Numbered from the stretch's first letter, positions 1 through 13,435 are shown. The stretch: DNA of 53,407 bases from Secundilactobacillus hailunensis (GCF_005405185.1 NZ_BJDO01000013.1:1-53407); one strand, 5' to 3'. Notes: generated by a model from the sequence alone, not told the origin. Translations and numbers: made by a program.

Positions 1-84
1 CGTATTTTTTTGGAACGCGGCTGGTTCAAACCATTGTCCAAAAAACTGCCAACTAAAAAAGCACCTAGACCAATTGAGGTCTAA
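1..84 (+). CDS. 3' end of an unidentified protein (partial)
   Basis: Frame 1 is open from the first base to a TAA at 82-84 and gives a 27-residue tail that is rich in Lys and Pro near its end. The only support that it is a real gene end is the strong factor-independent terminator about 50 bases downstream on the same strand; a second frame is also open over this stretch. I do not recognise the family. It is not the C-terminus of elongation factor Ts, which normally precedes pyrH in lactobacilli. Confidence 0.4.
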   Translation, partial: RIFLERGWFKPLSKKLPTKKAPRPIEV

Positions 85-133
85 GTACTCCTATAAATCT
101 AAATCAACTCTACTTGACGAAGTGCCACTTTTA

Positions 134-166
134 AAAAGGGTGTACGTGAAACGTACACCTTTTTTT
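134..166 (+). terminator. Factor-independent terminator
   Basis: A perfect 9-bp stem (GGTGTACGT / ACGTACACC, 139-147 and 151-159) with a GAA loop is followed by seven T residues. It separates the gene ending at 84 from the pyrH transcription unit. Confidence 0.9.
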
Positions 167-191
167 ATGCAATTTAACCGGGTTACGACTG

Positions 192-218
192 TTGGTCGAT
201 ACTGGTTTATGATAGAAT
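192..218 (+). promoter_or_regulatory. Possible promoter upstream of the pyrH leader
   Basis: TTGGTC (192-197) and TAGAAT (213-218) are separated by 15 bases; an overlapping TATGAT lies at 208-213. Spacing is short, so the assignment is weak, but some promoter is needed between the terminator ending at 166 and pyrH. Confidence 0.35.
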
Positions 219-243
219 TACACAAGGAAACTAAAAAGAAAAA

Positions 244-1310
<1,067 letters not shown>

Positions 1311-1312
1311 GT

Positions 1313-1870
1313 ATGGCAAACCCAATTATTGACGAAGCAAAAGTTAAGATGCAAAAGGCAGAAAAGGCGTTAAACCGTGAGTTCGGTACAATTCGTGCCG
1401 GCCGTGCAAATGCCAGTCTGTTGAGTCGGGTAACGGTTCAGTATTATGGTGTCGAGACACCCATTAATCAGGTGGCTGCAATTACCGTGCCAGAACCACG
1501 GGTCATTTTAGTTACCCCATTTGACAAGTCTGCTTTGGAAGACGTGCAAAAGGGCATTATGGAATCAGACCTGGGGATTACCCCAGCTAACGACGGTTCC
1601 GCACTGCGGTTGGTTGTTCCTCAACTGACTGAAGAACGCCGTAAGGAATTGGCTAAACAGGTTAAGGCGGTTGCTGAAGAAGGCAAAGTGGCTGTTCGTA
1701 GTATCCGGCGTGATGCAATGAACGACTTGAAAAAGGGTCATAAGAACGGTGATTTCACTGATGATCAAATTCATGATCTGGAAAAACAAGTTCAAAATGA
1801 AACTGATGCGGCAGTTAAACAAATCGATAAGCAGACCGATGACAAGGAACAGGAAATTATTACTGGCTAG
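1313..1870 (+). CDS. frr: Ribosome recycling factor
   Basis: Splits post-termination ribosomes together with EF-G. The 185-residue length and the conserved segments are typical: the [13 protein letters not shown] helix near residues 25-37, the VPEPR turn near 61-65, and a C-terminal charged helix with [10 protein letters not shown]. The start lies two bases after the pyrH stop, with GGGG of the pyrH end serving as ribosome site, so the two are translationally coupled. It is the second gene of the conserved pyrH-frr pair. Confidence 0.98.
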   Translation: MANPIIDEAKVKMQKAEKALNREFGTIRAGRANASLLSRVTVQYYGVETPINQVAAITVPEPRVILVTPFDKSALEDVQKGIMESDLGITPANDGSALRLVVPQLTEERRKELAKQVKAVAEEGKVAVRSIRRDAMNDLKKGHKNGDFTDDQIHDLEKQVQNETDAAVKQIDKQTDDKEQEIITG

Positions 1871-1894
1871 TCATTGAACGAAAGGAACTTACAC

Positions 1895-2305
1895 ATGGCA
1901 AATGACGATGAAACAGTTGAAATTACGCCCGGCACACCACAGTTTGCCAAAATGGTTTTCAAACTGAATGATGCTGTCACCGATGACAACTTAGCGGTTT
2001 TAAATTATAACGGTAATGAGCTGACTCAAATTCAAGATGGTGTTTACGCGCAACCTGCTTTTGTGAATGACAACTTTAACCTCTTCTTTGTGATCACGCA
2101 GTTGATTGAAGAAGATTGGATCATTGCCTTTTCAAAAGCCACGATTGAAAACGATTCTGAAATTACGGATCTGAGTGAACCGATTCCAACCGGTGAAGGG
2201 TTGAACAAGCTTGGTGAAGTTAGCCCAGATGATGCTAATAATTTGTTGCAGTATTTTAATACGTTATCTGACGCTAATCGTGGTGAATGGCGTTTACTTC
2301 AGTAG
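1895..2305 (+). CDS. Small acidic protein of unknown function
   Basis: A 136-residue soluble acidic protein with no signal peptide or membrane segment; I do not recognise a family. The ATG at 1895 is preferred over the TTG at 1874 because AAAGGAA lies at a good distance upstream of the ATG. It starts about 25 bases after frr and ends before a strong terminator, so it is the last gene of the pyrH transcript. The sequence has a central hydrophobic stretch (NLFFVITQLIEEDWIIAF) and an acidic N-terminus. Base composition resembles its neighbours, so it is a native small gene rather than an obvious import. Confidence 0.85.
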   Translation: MANDDETVEITPGTPQFAKMVFKLNDAVTDDNLAVLNYNGNELTQIQDGVYAQPAFVNDNFNLFFVITQLIEEDWIIAFSKATIENDSEITDLSEPIPTGEGLNKLGEVSPDDANNLLQYFNTLSDANRGEWRLLQ

Positions 2306-2338
2306 CTTATTTAAATTCTGTTAAATAATCGCTTAAAG

Positions 2339-2370
2339 CAGAGTTGGGATAGTCGACAACTCTGTTTTTT
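2339..2370 (+). terminator. Terminator of the pyrH-frr transcript
   Basis: CAGAGTTG (2339-2346) pairs with CAACTCTG (2357-2364), followed by a run of T. It separates pyrH-frr and the small gene from uppS. Confidence 0.88.
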
Positions 2371-2410
2371 GGTATGATTAGTTTTTGAAAGCTAATTTGG
2401 AGGTGCCATC

Positions 2411-3184
2411 TTGTTTTCTTGGCTTAATAATAATCAATCAGGGGAACCTGAAAAAATAGAATTAGATCCGAATAACATTCCAGCGCATGTGGCCATCATT
2501 ATGGACGGCAACGGTCGCTGGGCCCAAAAACGGCATTTACCACGGGTTGCCGGCCATAAGCAAGGGATGGAGACCGTTAAGACCATCACGAAAGCGGCCA
2601 GTGATCTGGGCATTAAAGTGCTGACACTCTATGCGTTTTCAACTGAAAATTGGAAGCGGCCAACGGATGAAGTGAATTATCTGATGAAGTTGCCTGTCGA
2701 CTTCTTTGATACCTTCGTGCCAGAATTGATTAGTAATAATGTCCGGGTCAACGTTATGGGCTATACGGATCAGTTACCAAAAAAGACCCAAAAAGCAGTT
2801 GCGGATGCAATCGAAGATACTAAAGATTGTGATGGCATGGTCTTGAACTTTGCGTTAAACTACGGTAGCCGTGCGGAAATTACTACTGCCGTGCAGGAAA
2901 TCGCGCAATCAGTGCAGCAGGGTCAGCTGAAGCCAGAAGATATTTCGGCAGACACAATCAGTTCACACCTGATGACGGCACCATTGGGACAGTATCAAGA
3001 CCCAGATGTGGTCATTAGAACGTCAGGCGAGGAGCGGATCTCTAACTTCTTGCTGTGGCAGATTGCTTACTCGGAATTTGTTTTCATGGCGCCGCACTGG
3101 CCTGAATTCACAGCGGAATTATTAACGGAGGCAGTTTATGAGTATCAGCATCGTAAACGCCGCTTTGGCGGGTTAACGAAATAA
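2411..3184 (+). CDS. uppS: Isoprenyl transferase (undecaprenyl diphosphate synthase)
   Basis: cis-Prenyltransferase that makes the C55 lipid carrier for peptidoglycan and teichoic acid. It has the signature MDGNGRWAQ with the catalytic Asp at residue 32, the segment [10 protein letters not shown], and the diphosphate-binding [15 protein letters not shown] near 199-213; 257 residues is typical. The start is TTG at 2411, fixed by GGAGG at 2399-2403 seven bases upstream; no ATG fits. It is followed by cdsA (24-base gap) in an envelope lipid cluster with rseP. Confidence 0.97.
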   Translation: MFSWLNNNQSGEPEKIELDPNNIPAHVAIIMDGNGRWAQKRHLPRVAGHKQGMETVKTITKAASDLGIKVLTLYAFSTENWKRPTDEVNYLMKLPVDFFDTFVPELISNNVRVNVMGYTDQLPKKTQKAVADAIEDTKDCDGMVLNFALNYGSRAEITTAVQEIAQSVQQGQLKPEDISADTISSHLMTAPLGQYQDPDVVIRTSGEERISNFLLWQIAYSEFVFMAPHWPEFTAELLTEAVYEYQHRKRRFGGLTK

Positions 3185-3208
3185 CTGAGGTAAAAAAGGA
3201 GTTTTTAA

Positions 3209-3997
3209 ATGAGACAACGGGTTATTACGGCGGTGATCGCCTTAATTATCTTCATTCCAATAATCATTGCTGGGGGCGTCTGGGTCGATATTGCGGCTGC
3301 CGTTCTTGGCTTGATCGCACTTTCTGAAATTTTAGTCATGAGAAAAAAGTTGATCATTTCGTGGGAGGCGGTTTTATCAGCACTGGTTTTGTTGCTGATC
3401 GTCCTGCCCGATTTCTGGCACGATTTTTTGCCGGGACACTTGAATGTGACCTTCGTGACCTATGGTTTGGTCGTGTTACTCTTAATGTACACTGTTTTTT
3501 CCAAGAACCGGTTTTCGTTCGATGACGCAGCGGTTTTAACACTGGGGGCAATCTATATCGGCGTTGGGTTCCACTACTTTATCGTGGCTGATCAAACGAG
3601 TCTGACCACCATTTTCTTTGCGCTCTTTACCGTTTGGATCACCGATAGTGGGGCTTATATGATTGGCCGTAAACTCGGCCGGCACAAGTTAGCACCGCAT
3701 ATCAGTCCTAATAAGACCTGGGAAGGGTCAATTGGCGGGACAGTAGTGGCAACCATTATTGTGGCGATCTACGTTTATTTCTATCCCCAAGGCGACTATA
3801 GTTGGTTAGTCACGGTATTATTCACAATCGTGCTGTCGATTATCGGTCAGATTGGTGACTTAGTGGAATCAGCATTAAAACGTTACTATGGTGTCAAGGA
3901 TTCTGGTAAGATTTTGCCTGGTCATGGCGGTATCTTAGACCGCTTTGACAGTCTCTTGCTGGTATTGCCAGCCTTACATTTGCTGGGCTTTATGTAA
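3209..3997 (+). CDS. cdsA: Phosphatidate cytidylyltransferase
   Basis: Integral membrane enzyme making CDP-diacylglycerol from phosphatidate and CTP. The 262-residue protein is mostly hydrophobic with about seven to eight predicted membrane segments. The family signature near the C-terminus is present: GDLVESALKRYYGVKDSG followed by PGHGGILDRFDS. AAAAAGGAG precedes the ATG. It lies between uppS and rseP, as in many Firmicutes. Confidence 0.96.
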   Translation: MRQRVITAVIALIIFIPIIIAGGVWVDIAAAVLGLIALSEILVMRKKLIISWEAVLSALVLLLIVLPDFWHDFLPGHLNVTFVTYGLVVLLLMYTVFSKNRFSFDDAAVLTLGAIYIGVGFHYFIVADQTSLTTIFFALFTVWITDSGAYMIGRKLGRHKLAPHISPNKTWEGSIGGTVVATIIVAIYVYFYPQGDYSWLVTVLFTIVLSIIGQIGDLVESALKRYYGVKDSGKILPGHGGILDRFDSLLLVLPALHLLGFM

Positions 3998-4035
3998 ATT
4001 AGCAAATCGAGTTTATTACGAAAGGATCGACGTCT

Positions 4036-5310
4036 GTGATTACGACCATTATTACTTTCATCATCGTGTTCGGCCTGATTGTTTTTATTCACGAGTTTGG
4101 TCACTTTTATTTTGCCAAACGGGCGGGGATCCTCGTACGTGAATTTTCAATCGGAATGGGACCTAAACTGTTTAATTACCGGACGACCGATACCACCTAC
4201 ACGATTCGGCTATTGCCAGTGGGTGGCTACGTTCGCATGGCCGGTGCTGAAGACGATGAAGATGAGTTAAAACCGGGGACACCTGTCAGCCTGTACGTGG
4301 GTGATAATGATCAGGTGACCCGGATCAATACAAGTAAAAAATCTACGTTATTTAACGGTATCCCCATGGCAGTCACAGCTACTGATCTGGAAGATGAACT
4401 CTGGATCGAGGGCTATGAAAACGGCGATGAGAGTGAAGTTAAACGGTACAACGTGGCCCACAACGCAACGATTATCGAAACGGATGGCACGGAAGTCAGA
4501 ATTGCACCGCGGGATGTTCAGTTCCAATCAGCTAGCTTAGGGCATCGTTTGATGACCAACTTTGCTGGACCGATGAATAACTTTTTCTTGGCGATCATCG
4601 TTTATACGATTTTGACGTTTGTCGCTGGCGGTGTGACCAATAACAGTAACCGGGTCAGCCCAACCACGTCAGACGTGACGGTGGCCCGCTCTGCTGGGAT
4701 CAAGAATGGTGACTACATTACCGCTGTCAATGGTAAAAAAGTCAACAGCTGGGATCAAATTGCCATCCAGATTCAGGGTCGGGCTCATAAGCAGACCACT
4801 TTTAAGGTTGAGCGCGGTAAACAGGCTAAGACCATTCAAATGGTGCCGGCCGCTTCCAAGGTCAACAACAAGACGGTTGGTGCGATTGGAATTACCCAGT
4901 ATCGTAATCACGATGTTGGCGCCATGCTGCTCTCCGGCTTTACGCAGACTTGGCAGATGACCATCCGGCTGTTAGCCGCCATTTGGTCGATGATCTCTGG
5001 GCACTTTAGTCTGAATGATCTAGGGGGGCCAGTGGCAATTTTTGCCACGACTTCCACGGCGGCCTCCGAAGGGATACTGGGCATTTTAAGCTTCCTAGCG
5101 TTTTTGTCGCTTAATTTAGGAATTGTGAACTTATTGCCGATCCCGGCACTTGATGGTGGTAAAATATTAATTAACGTGATTGAGGGTATTCGACGCAAAC
5201 CGCTCTCAGAAAACGTTGAAACAGCGATTACCCTAGTAGGGGTAGCCTTCTTAGTTGTTTTGATGTTACTGGTGACGTGGAATGATATCGAACGCTATTT
5301 CATTAAATAA
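4036..5310 (+). CDS. rseP: RIP metalloprotease (site-2 protease family)
   Basis: Membrane zinc protease that cleaves substrates within the bilayer, for example anti-sigma factors and peptide pheromone or signal remnants. The zinc site HEFGH is at residues 19-23 in the first membrane segment and the third ligand is in LPIPALDGG (Asp 373). A PDZ-like domain lies between about residues 205 and 285 (KNGDYITAVNGKKVNSW). The length of 424 residues is normal. The start is GTG at 4036 with AAAGGA upstream. It sits between cdsA and proS in the conserved order. Confidence 0.95.
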   Translation: MITTIITFIIVFGLIVFIHEFGHFYFAKRAGILVREFSIGMGPKLFNYRTTDTTYTIRLLPVGGYVRMAGAEDDEDELKPGTPVSLYVGDNDQVTRINTSKKSTLFNGIPMAVTATDLEDELWIEGYENGDESEVKRYNVAHNATIIETDGTEVRIAPRDVQFQSASLGHRLMTNFAGPMNNFFLAIIVYTILTFVAGGVTNNSNRVSPTTSDVTVARSAGIKNGDYITAVNGKKVNSWDQIAIQIQGRAHKQTTFKVERGKQAKTIQMVPAASKVNNKTVGAIGITQYRNHDVGAMLLSGFTQTWQMTIRLLAAIWSMISGHFSLNDLGGPVAIFATTSTAASEGILGILSFLAFLSLNLGIVNLLPIPALDGGKILINVIEGIRRKPLSENVETAITLVGVAFLVVLMLLVTWNDIERYFIK

Positions 5311-5329
5311 AACCAATATAAACGGTTAA

Positions 5330-7090
<1,761 letters not shown>

Positions 7091-7100
7091 AAATTTGTGT

Positions 7101-7155
7101 GGGACGGGCTCGAGAAATCAAAACAATTTTTGTTTTGTCTCGGGTCCGTTTTTAC
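7101..7155 (+). terminator. Terminator after proS
   Basis: A long imperfect stem around CAAAACA (7128-7134) / TGTTTTG (7141 region), extended by GGGCTCGAGA against TCTCGGGTCC, is followed by five T residues. Confidence 0.75.
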
Positions 7156-7199
7156 GTTAAAATAACGGCACTAAGCAAAAATAAAGGGGGCAGTTTGGT

Positions 7200-10100
7200 G
7201 TGGCCTTAGATCATCAGGCATTATTTGAAAAATTATTACAGCAACTCCAATTATCAGATTTAGCTGACCAACCATTCTTTAAAGGGGCAGCACTGGAAAA
7301 ACTGACGGTGCACGAGAAGTCCAAACGCTGGCATTTTAATTTTAACTTACCAACGATTTTACCCTTCGAGGCGTTTACAACGTTTTCCGGGCAACTTGAA
7401 AAGGCGTTTCAATCAATCGCTAAGGTGGACTTTGAGATTCATACCGAGCAGACTGATCTTGATAACCGGCTGATCGGAGACTATTGGAACTGGGTCGTGC
7501 AGCACAGTGGGGTAACCTCACCGCTGCTGCAGGAACTTTGTCGCGATCAAGTCCCCAAGGTTCAAGACGACCGGGTGATCTTCATGGCTGAAAATGAAGT
7601 GGTGAAGAACTTTTTGGTTGGCCAAGCATTAGGACCAATCGAAAATCAATATGAAGCTGTGGGTTTTCCTAAATTTGCAATCCATACGATGGTTGACGAA
7701 TCAGCTTCACAGGCGAAGATTCAGGAATTTAAACAGCAAAAGGCCCAGTCGGATGCGCAGCTGGCCCAAAAAGCAGTGGCTGCTATCAAAGTGGCTAACG
7801 AGAAACGGGAAAAACAGGGGGTCGCACCCGCTAGTGGACCAACTGTGATTGGCCGCAAAATCAAGGCGGATGATGAGCCCGTCCAGCTTTCAACGATTGA
7901 AGATGAAGAAAAATCAGTCACGGTTCAAGGCTACGTCTTTAATAAGGAAGTCCGAGATCTGCGTTCTGGCCGGAAATTGATGATTTTGGAGATTACCGAT
8001 TACTCCTCCTCAATTGCGGTGAAGAAATTCTCCCGTGATGAAAGTGATGAAGCCCAGTTTGAAGGTTTAAACGAGGGTGACTGGATCAAAGTTCGTGGCA
8101 GTGTCCAAGAAGATAATTTTATGCGCGATCTGGTGTTAAACGCCTATGACATTAACCGAGTTACGGTGCCGGCCCGTCAGGATAAAGCCCCTGAAGGTGA
8201 GAAGCGCGTTGAACTCCACCTGCACACGAATATGAGTACCATGGATGCCACCAATTCAATTTCTGATTTTATTAAAACGGCTAAACGGTGGGGCCATAAA
8301 GCAATTGCCATTACCGATCACGCTGGGGTACAGGGATTTCCCGAAGCGTACCGGACGGCTTCTAAAAACGACATCAAGATGATCTACGGGGTGGAAGCTA
8401 ACCTCGTTGATGATGGGGTGCCAATTGGGTATAACAATGAGCACCGGGCACTGGAAGGCGCAACGTACGTGGTCTTCGATACTGAAACCACGGGGCTGTC
8501 GGCCATTTATGATCGGGTGATCGAACTCTCCGCTGTGAAAATGCAGGGGAAAGAAGTCATCGATCAATTCGAGGAGTTCATTGACCCTGGATTCCATTTG
8601 TCGGATCAAACCACTAATTTGACTAGTATTACCGATGATATGGTCCACGGATCAAAGTCGGAAAAAGAAGTCTTCGAACTCTTCAGAAAATTCTACGGCG
8701 ATGCTATTATTGTTGGGCATAACGTCACGTTTGACATTGCTTTTATGAATGCCGGCTATCAGCGGTATGATTTGCCAGAAATCACCAACCCTATCATTGA
8801 TACGTTAACGTTGGCACGATTCTTGTATCCCAACATGAAGGGATACCGTCTGAACACGTTGGCTAAAAAGTTCCACGTCTCACTGGAACACCATCACCGG
8901 GCGATTTATGATGCGGAATCCACTGGTCATTTGAACTATCTTTTCTTAAAGGATGCAGAAGATCGCTACCACATTCAATACCATGATCAGTTAAACGATC
9001 ACATGAGTGAAAACGACGCGTATAAACACGCACGGCCGTCTCACGCCATTGTTTTGGCGCAGACCCAGGCTGGCCTGAAGAACATGTTCAAGCTCGTCTC
9101 CATGTCTAACGTGGATTACTTTTACCGGGTACCGCGGATGCCAAGAAGCCAGATTGAGAAACTGCGCGATGGTTTACTGATCGGCTCCGCCTGCAGTTCT
9201 GGTGAAGTCTTTACCGCGATGATGCAAAAGGGTTATGCCGAAGCCCGCGATAAAGCTAAATTTTACGATTACCTTGAGGTTCAGCCGTTGGCCGCTTATA
9301 AGCCATTGATCGAGTCTGGACTGATTCAGAACAAAAAAAACCTGGAAGAGATTTTGACGAACATGGTCAAACTGGGTGAAGAATTAGGCAAGCCAGTGTG
9401 TGTCACCGGGGATGCCCACTATCTCAATCCAGAAGACGCGATTTACCGGAAGATCTTAATTAATTCGCAAGGTGGGGCTAACCCACTAAACCGGCAGGAA
9501 TTACCTGACGCGCATTTTCGAACCACTGATGAGCTGTTGGACGATTACAGTTTCTTGGGCGAAGAAAAAGCCAAAGAAATTGTGGTGACGAATACCAACG
9601 CCATCGCGGATGAGATTGATGACGTTCATCCGTTGAAAGATAAGCTGTACACGCCACGGATGGAAGGCGCGGAAGATGAAATTCGCGAACGGACAATGAA
9701 TACGGCACACGCCTTTTATGGTGATCCGCTGCCAGAACTCGTTCAGCACCGGCTTGACCGGGAACTAAAGAGTATCATCGGTAACGGGTTCGCCGTGATC
9801 TATCTGATTGCTCAACGGCTGGTAGCCAAAAGTAACAAGGACGGCTACTTAGTTGGTTCCCGTGGGTCAGTGGGGTCCAGCCTGGTGGCGACTATGACCG
9901 GGATCACCGAAGTTAATCCGCTGCCGCCGCATTACCGCTGCCCTAACTGTCAATATTCGAAGTTTTATACCAAGGGTGAATACAGTTCTGGGTATGATCT
10001 ACCGGAAAAGAAGTGTCCTAAATGCGGCACTTTGATGATTGGCGACGGCCACAACATTCCGTTTGAAACCTTCTTAGGGTTTACTGGGAATAAGGTGCCT

Positions 10101-11528
10101 GATATTGACCTGAACTTCTCTGGGGATTATCAACCAATTGCCCATAACTATACGAAGGTCTTGTTCGGTGAAAAGAACGTTTACCGGGCTGGGACGATCG
10201 GTACGGTGGCTGATAAGACGGCTTACGGCTACGTGAAGGCGTATGAGCGGGATAAGGAAAAGCACTTCCGCAACGCTGAAATCGACCGGTTAGCCAAGGG
10301 CGCTACCGGGGTCAAACGGACCACTGGACAACATCCGGCTGGTATCATCGTTGTGCCAGATTACATGGACATCTATGATTTCACGCCGATCCAATACCCA
10401 GCCGATGACCAAAACGCGGCTTGGCAAACGACCCACTTTGATTTCCATTCGATCCATGATAATATTTTGAAAATTGATATTTTAGGGCATGATGATCCCA
10501 CCATGATCCGGACGTTGCAAGATTTAAGCGGAATCGATCCCAAGTCGATCCCAATGGATGATCCGGGTGTTATGGCACTGTTTTCCGGTACCGATTCACT
10601 GCACGTCACACCAGAACAGATTCAATCCAAGACCGGGACGCTTGGTGTGCCGGAATTTGGGACGCGTTTCGTCCGGGGAATGCTAGAAGAAACCCACCCG
10701 AAAAACTACTCAGAACTGTTACAAATTTCTGGACTGTCTCACGGGACCGATGTGTGGTTAGGTAACGCGGAAGAATTGATCAAAAACGGAACTGCTACGA
10801 TTGCCAACGTCATTGGGTGTCGTGATAACATCATGACCGACTTGATCAACTGGGGCATGGATTCTGAAACCTCCTTCCAAGTGATGGAGTCGGTTCGTCA
10901 CGGTCGCGGGATCCCCGATGAATGGCAGCAAAAGATGCGTGAATCTGAAGTCCCAGACTGGTACATTGATTCCTGCCTGAAGATTAAGTACATGTTCCCA
11001 CGGGCCCATGCGGCGGCTTACATTTTAATGGCGCTGCGGGTGGCTTACTTTAAGGTATATTTCCCACTGGTATACTACGCAGCTTACTTCTCAGTGCGTG
11101 CGGATGACTTTGACGTCGTGGCCATGGCCCGTGGCAAGGAATCCGTTAAGGCTAAGATGAAAGAGATCAATGATGAGGGCATGGATGCTTCTACCAAAGA
11201 CAAGAACCTGCTCACCGTGATGGAGTTAGCCAACGAAATGCTGGAACGGGGCTTTAAGTTTAAGATGATTGACATTGATAAATCGGCTGCCAGTGAGTGG
11301 CTGATCGATGGCGACACCCTGATTGCACCGTTCAATTCGGCACCTGGATTAGGGCTGAACGTGGCTAAGCAGATCGTGGCTGCCCGTGAAGACAAGCCGT
11401 TCCTATCGAAGGAAGATCTGGCTAAACGCGGGAAAGTTTCCAAGACGCTGATCGAATTCATGACCGATAATGGGGTTTTGGACGGATTACCAGATGAGAA
11501 TCAACTGAGTCTGTTCGATATGATGTAG
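7200..11528 (+). CDS. polC: DNA polymerase III subunit alpha, Gram-positive PolC type
   Basis: Replicative polymerase of low-GC Gram-positive bacteria with built-in proofreading. At 1442 residues it has the full PolC layout: an OB-fold N-terminal region, the PHP domain ([13 protein letters not shown] from about residue 338) split by the DnaQ-like exonuclease (DTETTGLS at about 427, [10 protein letters not shown] further on), a zinc finger with two CxxC pairs (about 913 and 938), and the polymerase palm with [12 protein letters not shown] (about 966). The start is GTG at 7200 with GGGGG upstream. The gene stands alone between two regulatory gaps. Confidence 0.98.
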   Translation: MALDHQALFEKLLQQLQLSDLADQPFFKGAALEKLTVHEKSKRWHFNFNLPTILPFEAFTTFSGQLEKAFQSIAKVDFEIHTEQTDLDNRLIGDYWNWVVQHSGVTSPLLQELCRDQVPKVQDDRVIFMAENEVVKNFLVGQALGPIENQYEAVGFPKFAIHTMVDESASQAKIQEFKQQKAQSDAQLAQKAVAAIKVANEKREKQGVAPASGPTVIGRKIKADDEPVQLSTIEDEEKSVTVQGYVFNKEVRDLRSGRKLMILEITDYSSSIAVKKFSRDESDEAQFEGLNEGDWIKVRGSVQEDNFMRDLVLNAYDINRVTVPARQDKAPEGEKRVELHLHTNMSTMDATNSISDFIKTAKRWGHKAIAITDHAGVQGFPEAYRTASKNDIKMIYGVEANLVDDGVPIGYNNEHRALEGATYVVFDTETTGLSAIYDRVIELSAVKMQGKEVIDQFEEFIDPGFHLSDQTTNLTSITDDMVHGSKSEKEVFELFRKFYGDAIIVGHNVTFDIAFMNAGYQRYDLPEITNPIIDTLTLARFLYPNMKGYRLNTLAKKFHVSLEHHHRAIYDAESTGHLNYLFLKDAEDRYHIQYHDQLNDHMSENDAYKHARPSHAIVLAQTQAGLKNMFKLVSMSNVDYFYRVPRMPRSQIEKLRDGLLIGSACSSGEVFTAMMQKGYAEARDKAKFYDYLEVQPLAAYKPLIESGLIQNKKNLEEILTNMVKLGEELGKPVCVTGDAHYLNPEDAIYRKILINSQGGANPLNRQELPDAHFRTTDELLDDYSFLGEEKAKEIVVTNTNAIADEIDDVHPLKDKLYTPRMEGAEDEIRERTMNTAHAFYGDPLPELVQHRLDRELKSIIGNGFAVIYLIAQRLVAKSNKDGYLVGSRGSVGSSLVATMTGITEVNPLPPHYRCPNCQYSKFYTKGEYSSGYDLPEKKCPKCGTLMIGDGHNIPFETFLGFTGNKVPDIDLNFSGDYQPIAHNYTKVLFGEKNVYRAGTIGTVADKTAYGYVKAYERDKEKHFRNAEIDRLAKGATGVKRTTGQHPAGIIVVPDYMDIYDFTPIQYPADDQNAAWQTTHFDFHSIHDNILKIDILGHDDPTMIRTLQDLSGIDPKSIPMDDPGVMALFSGTDSLHVTPEQIQSKTGTLGVPEFGTRFVRGMLEETHPKNYSELLQISGLSHGTDVWLGNAEELIKNGTATIANVIGCRDNIMTDLINWGMDSETSFQVMESVRHGRGIPDEWQQKMRESEVPDWYIDSCLKIKYMFPRAHAAAYILMALRVAYFKVYFPLVYYAAYFSVRADDFDVVAMARGKESVKAKMKEINDEGMDASTKDKNLLTVMELANEMLERGFKFKMIDIDKSAASEWLIDGDTLIAPFNSAPGLGLNVAKQIVAAREDKPFLSKEDLAKRGKVSKTLIEFMTDNGVLDGLPDENQLSLFDMM

Positions 11529-11568
11529 TCAAAACAAGGCACAGTGGGCATAGCAGCGCGCTTTTGGT

Positions 11569-11597
11569 TTGCTATTATGCCAAGCTTGTGCTATCAT
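11569..11597 (+). promoter_or_regulatory. Promoter of the rimP-nusA-infB operon
   Basis: TTGCTA (11569-11574) and TATCAT (11592-11597) with exactly 17 bases between. It would start transcription near 11604, leaving a leader of about 75 bases before rimP. Confidence 0.7.
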
Positions 11598-11620
11598 ACA
11601 ACTTGTAGATATTTCGGAAA

Positions 11621-11648
11621 GGAGTGAGCAGCGATGCTCGCTCTTTTT
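11621..11648 (+). terminator. Leader hairpin with T-tract, possible attenuator of the nusA operon
   Basis: GAGTGAGCA (11622-11630) pairs with TGCTCGCTC (one G-T pair) across a GCGA loop and is followed by TTTTTAT. It lies between the operon promoter and the rimP start, so it looks like a leader terminator. NusA is itself a termination factor encoded in the operon, which makes feedback attenuation plausible; that is inference. Confidence 0.6.
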
Positions 11649-11677
11649 ATTGGAAAAATGGTATTGGAGGTAACAGA

Positions 11678-12151
11678 TTGGAGAACGTCGTAGACATTGT
11701 TTCGGCTCTGGCAAAGCCGATTGTAGAGACGCATCATTTTGAACTGGTGGACGTGGAATTTGTTCACGAAGGCAAAAGCTGGTACTTACGGCTCTATATC
11801 GACAAACCGGGTGGCATTACGATCGATGAATGTGCATTAGTGAGTGATGAGTTAAGTGAAAAACTGGATGATATCGATCCCGATCCAATTCCCCAAGCGT
11901 ATTTCTTGGAGGTATCCTCTCCGGGTGCTGAACGGCCGCTGAAAAAAGAAGCTGACTATGAACGGGCGGTCGATCATTACGTTCACGTTTCGCTCTATCA
12001 GAAAATGAACGGTGAAAAGGCATTTGAAGGAACACTGACCGCTGTTAATGCCGATGAATTAGGTTTAAAAATCAACCTAAAGGGCCGAATGAAAGACCTG
12101 GTCATTCCAAGAAAAAACGTTGCCAAAGCAAGATTAGCAATTAAGTTTTAA
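11678..12151 (+). CDS. rimP: Ribosome maturation factor RimP
   Basis: Assists 30S subunit assembly. The 157-residue protein shows the family pattern: the [30 protein letters not shown]-type N-terminal domain (conserved [12 protein letters not shown]) and [12 protein letters not shown], followed by an SH3-like C-terminal domain. The start is TTG at 11678, placed by GGAGG at 11666-11670 seven bases upstream; a longer reading from GTG 11624 would begin inside the leader hairpin and is rejected. First gene of the classical rimP-nusA-ylxR-ylxQ-infB-rbfA operon. Confidence 0.95.
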   Translation: MENVVDIVSALAKPIVETHHFELVDVEFVHEGKSWYLRLYIDKPGGITIDECALVSDELSEKLDDIDPDPIPQAYFLEVSSPGAERPLKKEADYERAVDHYVHVSLYQKMNGEKAFEGTLTAVNADELGLKINLKGRMKDLVIPRKNVAKARLAIKF

Positions 12152-12173
12152 CAGCTAAAGGAGACTATACGTA

Positions 12174-13421
12174 ATGAGTAAAGAACTAGTAGGTGCCCTT
12201 GACACACTAGAAAAAGAAAAGGGTATCAAAAAAGAAATTGTGATCGATGCACTTGAAGCGGCATTGACCTCTGCTTATAAGCGGAACTACGGCCAAGCCC
12301 AAAACGTGGAAGTGGACTTCGACCAAAAAAAGGGTGACGTACACGTTTACGCGGTTAAGAAAGTCGTTGATCAAGTGTATGACTCCCGGTTGGAAGTGAG
12401 TCTAGACGATGCGCTACAAGTCAGCCGCGGTTATGAATTAGGCGATGATATCAAGTTTGAAGTGACACCGAAGAACTTCGGTCGTATTGCTGCTCAGACT
12501 GCTAAGCAGGTTATCATGCAACGGGTCCACGAAGCCGAACGGTCACTGGTCTTTGACCAGTACAGCCAGTATGAAAACGAAATTATTACTGGTGAAGTTG
12601 AACGTCAGGATAACCGCTTTGTTTATGTTAATCTAGGTGACGTAGAAGCCGTTATGAGCCGTCAAGACCAGATGCCTAACGAAACTTATCGGATGCACGA
12701 TCGAATCAAAGTGTACGTGACGCGTGTTGAGAACGCCGCTAAAGGGCCACAAGTGTTCGTTAGCCGGACGGATTCGGGACTGCTGAAGCGGTTATTTGAA
12801 GAAGAAATTCCGGAAATCTACGATGGTACCGTTGAAATTATGTCGATTGCCCGTGAAGCGGGTGATCGGGCTAAAGTGGCGGTACGTTCAAATAACCCCG
12901 ATGTTGACCCAGTGGGAACCAGTGTTGGTCCCCGTGGACAACGGGTTCAAGCCATCGTTTCAGAACTTGATGGCGAGAACATGGACATTGTTGAATGGAC
13001 GGATGACGAAGCGAAGTTCATTGCTAACGCTTTGAATCCAGCCGAAGTGATCGACGTAGTCTTTGATGAGAACAACGAACGGGCATGTACCGTGATCGTG
13101 CCAGATTATCAATTATCATTAGCCATTGGTAAGCGGGGTCAAAATGCCCGTTTAGCTGCCAAGCTGACCGGCTATAAGATCGACATTAAGTCTGAAACTG
13201 AGGCTGAGACGATCTTTAAGGATAAGGACCAGCCTGCTGACAGCGATGATACTGATAGCGACGATACCGATTCTGAGGCACCGCAAGAAGCACCATCAAC
13301 GCAATCAGCCGACGATGAGACTGCGACGACTGACACTGATACTGACGCAGCTGATAACACGACTGAGTCAGAACCTGAAGATACCCCAGAAAATTCTGAG
13401 GATGACGGGACTGAAGACTAA
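12174..13421 (+). CDS. nusA: Transcription termination/antitermination factor NusA
   Basis: RNA polymerase-bound factor acting in pausing, termination and rRNA antitermination. It has the N-terminal RNAP-binding domain (1-125), the S1 domain (about 135-200) and two KH domains (about 230-345, with GPRGQRVQAI and AIGKRGQNARLA). The last ~65 residues form a low-complexity tail of Asp, Glu, Ser and Thr that is unlike the short ends of many homologues. AAAGGAG precedes the ATG. Second gene of its operon. Confidence 0.97.
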   Translation: MSKELVGALDTLEKEKGIKKEIVIDALEAALTSAYKRNYGQAQNVEVDFDQKKGDVHVYAVKKVVDQVYDSRLEVSLDDALQVSRGYELGDDIKFEVTPKNFGRIAAQTAKQVIMQRVHEAERSLVFDQYSQYENEIITGEVERQDNRFVYVNLGDVEAVMSRQDQMPNETYRMHDRIKVYVTRVENAAKGPQVFVSRTDSGLLKRLFEEEIPEIYDGTVEIMSIAREAGDRAKVAVRSNNPDVDPVGTSVGPRGQRVQAIVSELDGENMDIVEWTDDEAKFIANALNPAEVIDVVFDENNERACTVIVPDYQLSLAIGKRGQNARLAAKLTGYKIDIKSETEAETIFKDKDQPADSDDTDSDDTDSEAPQEAPSTQSADDETATTDTDTDAADNTTESEPEDTPENSEDDGTED

Positions 13422-13435
13422 GGAGGTCAGCGTAC

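Noticed and set aside
11624-11677. Longer rimP reading from GTG 11624
   Set aside because: The extra codons lie in the leader hairpin; GGAGG sits exactly seven bases before TTG 11678, which matches homologous starts.
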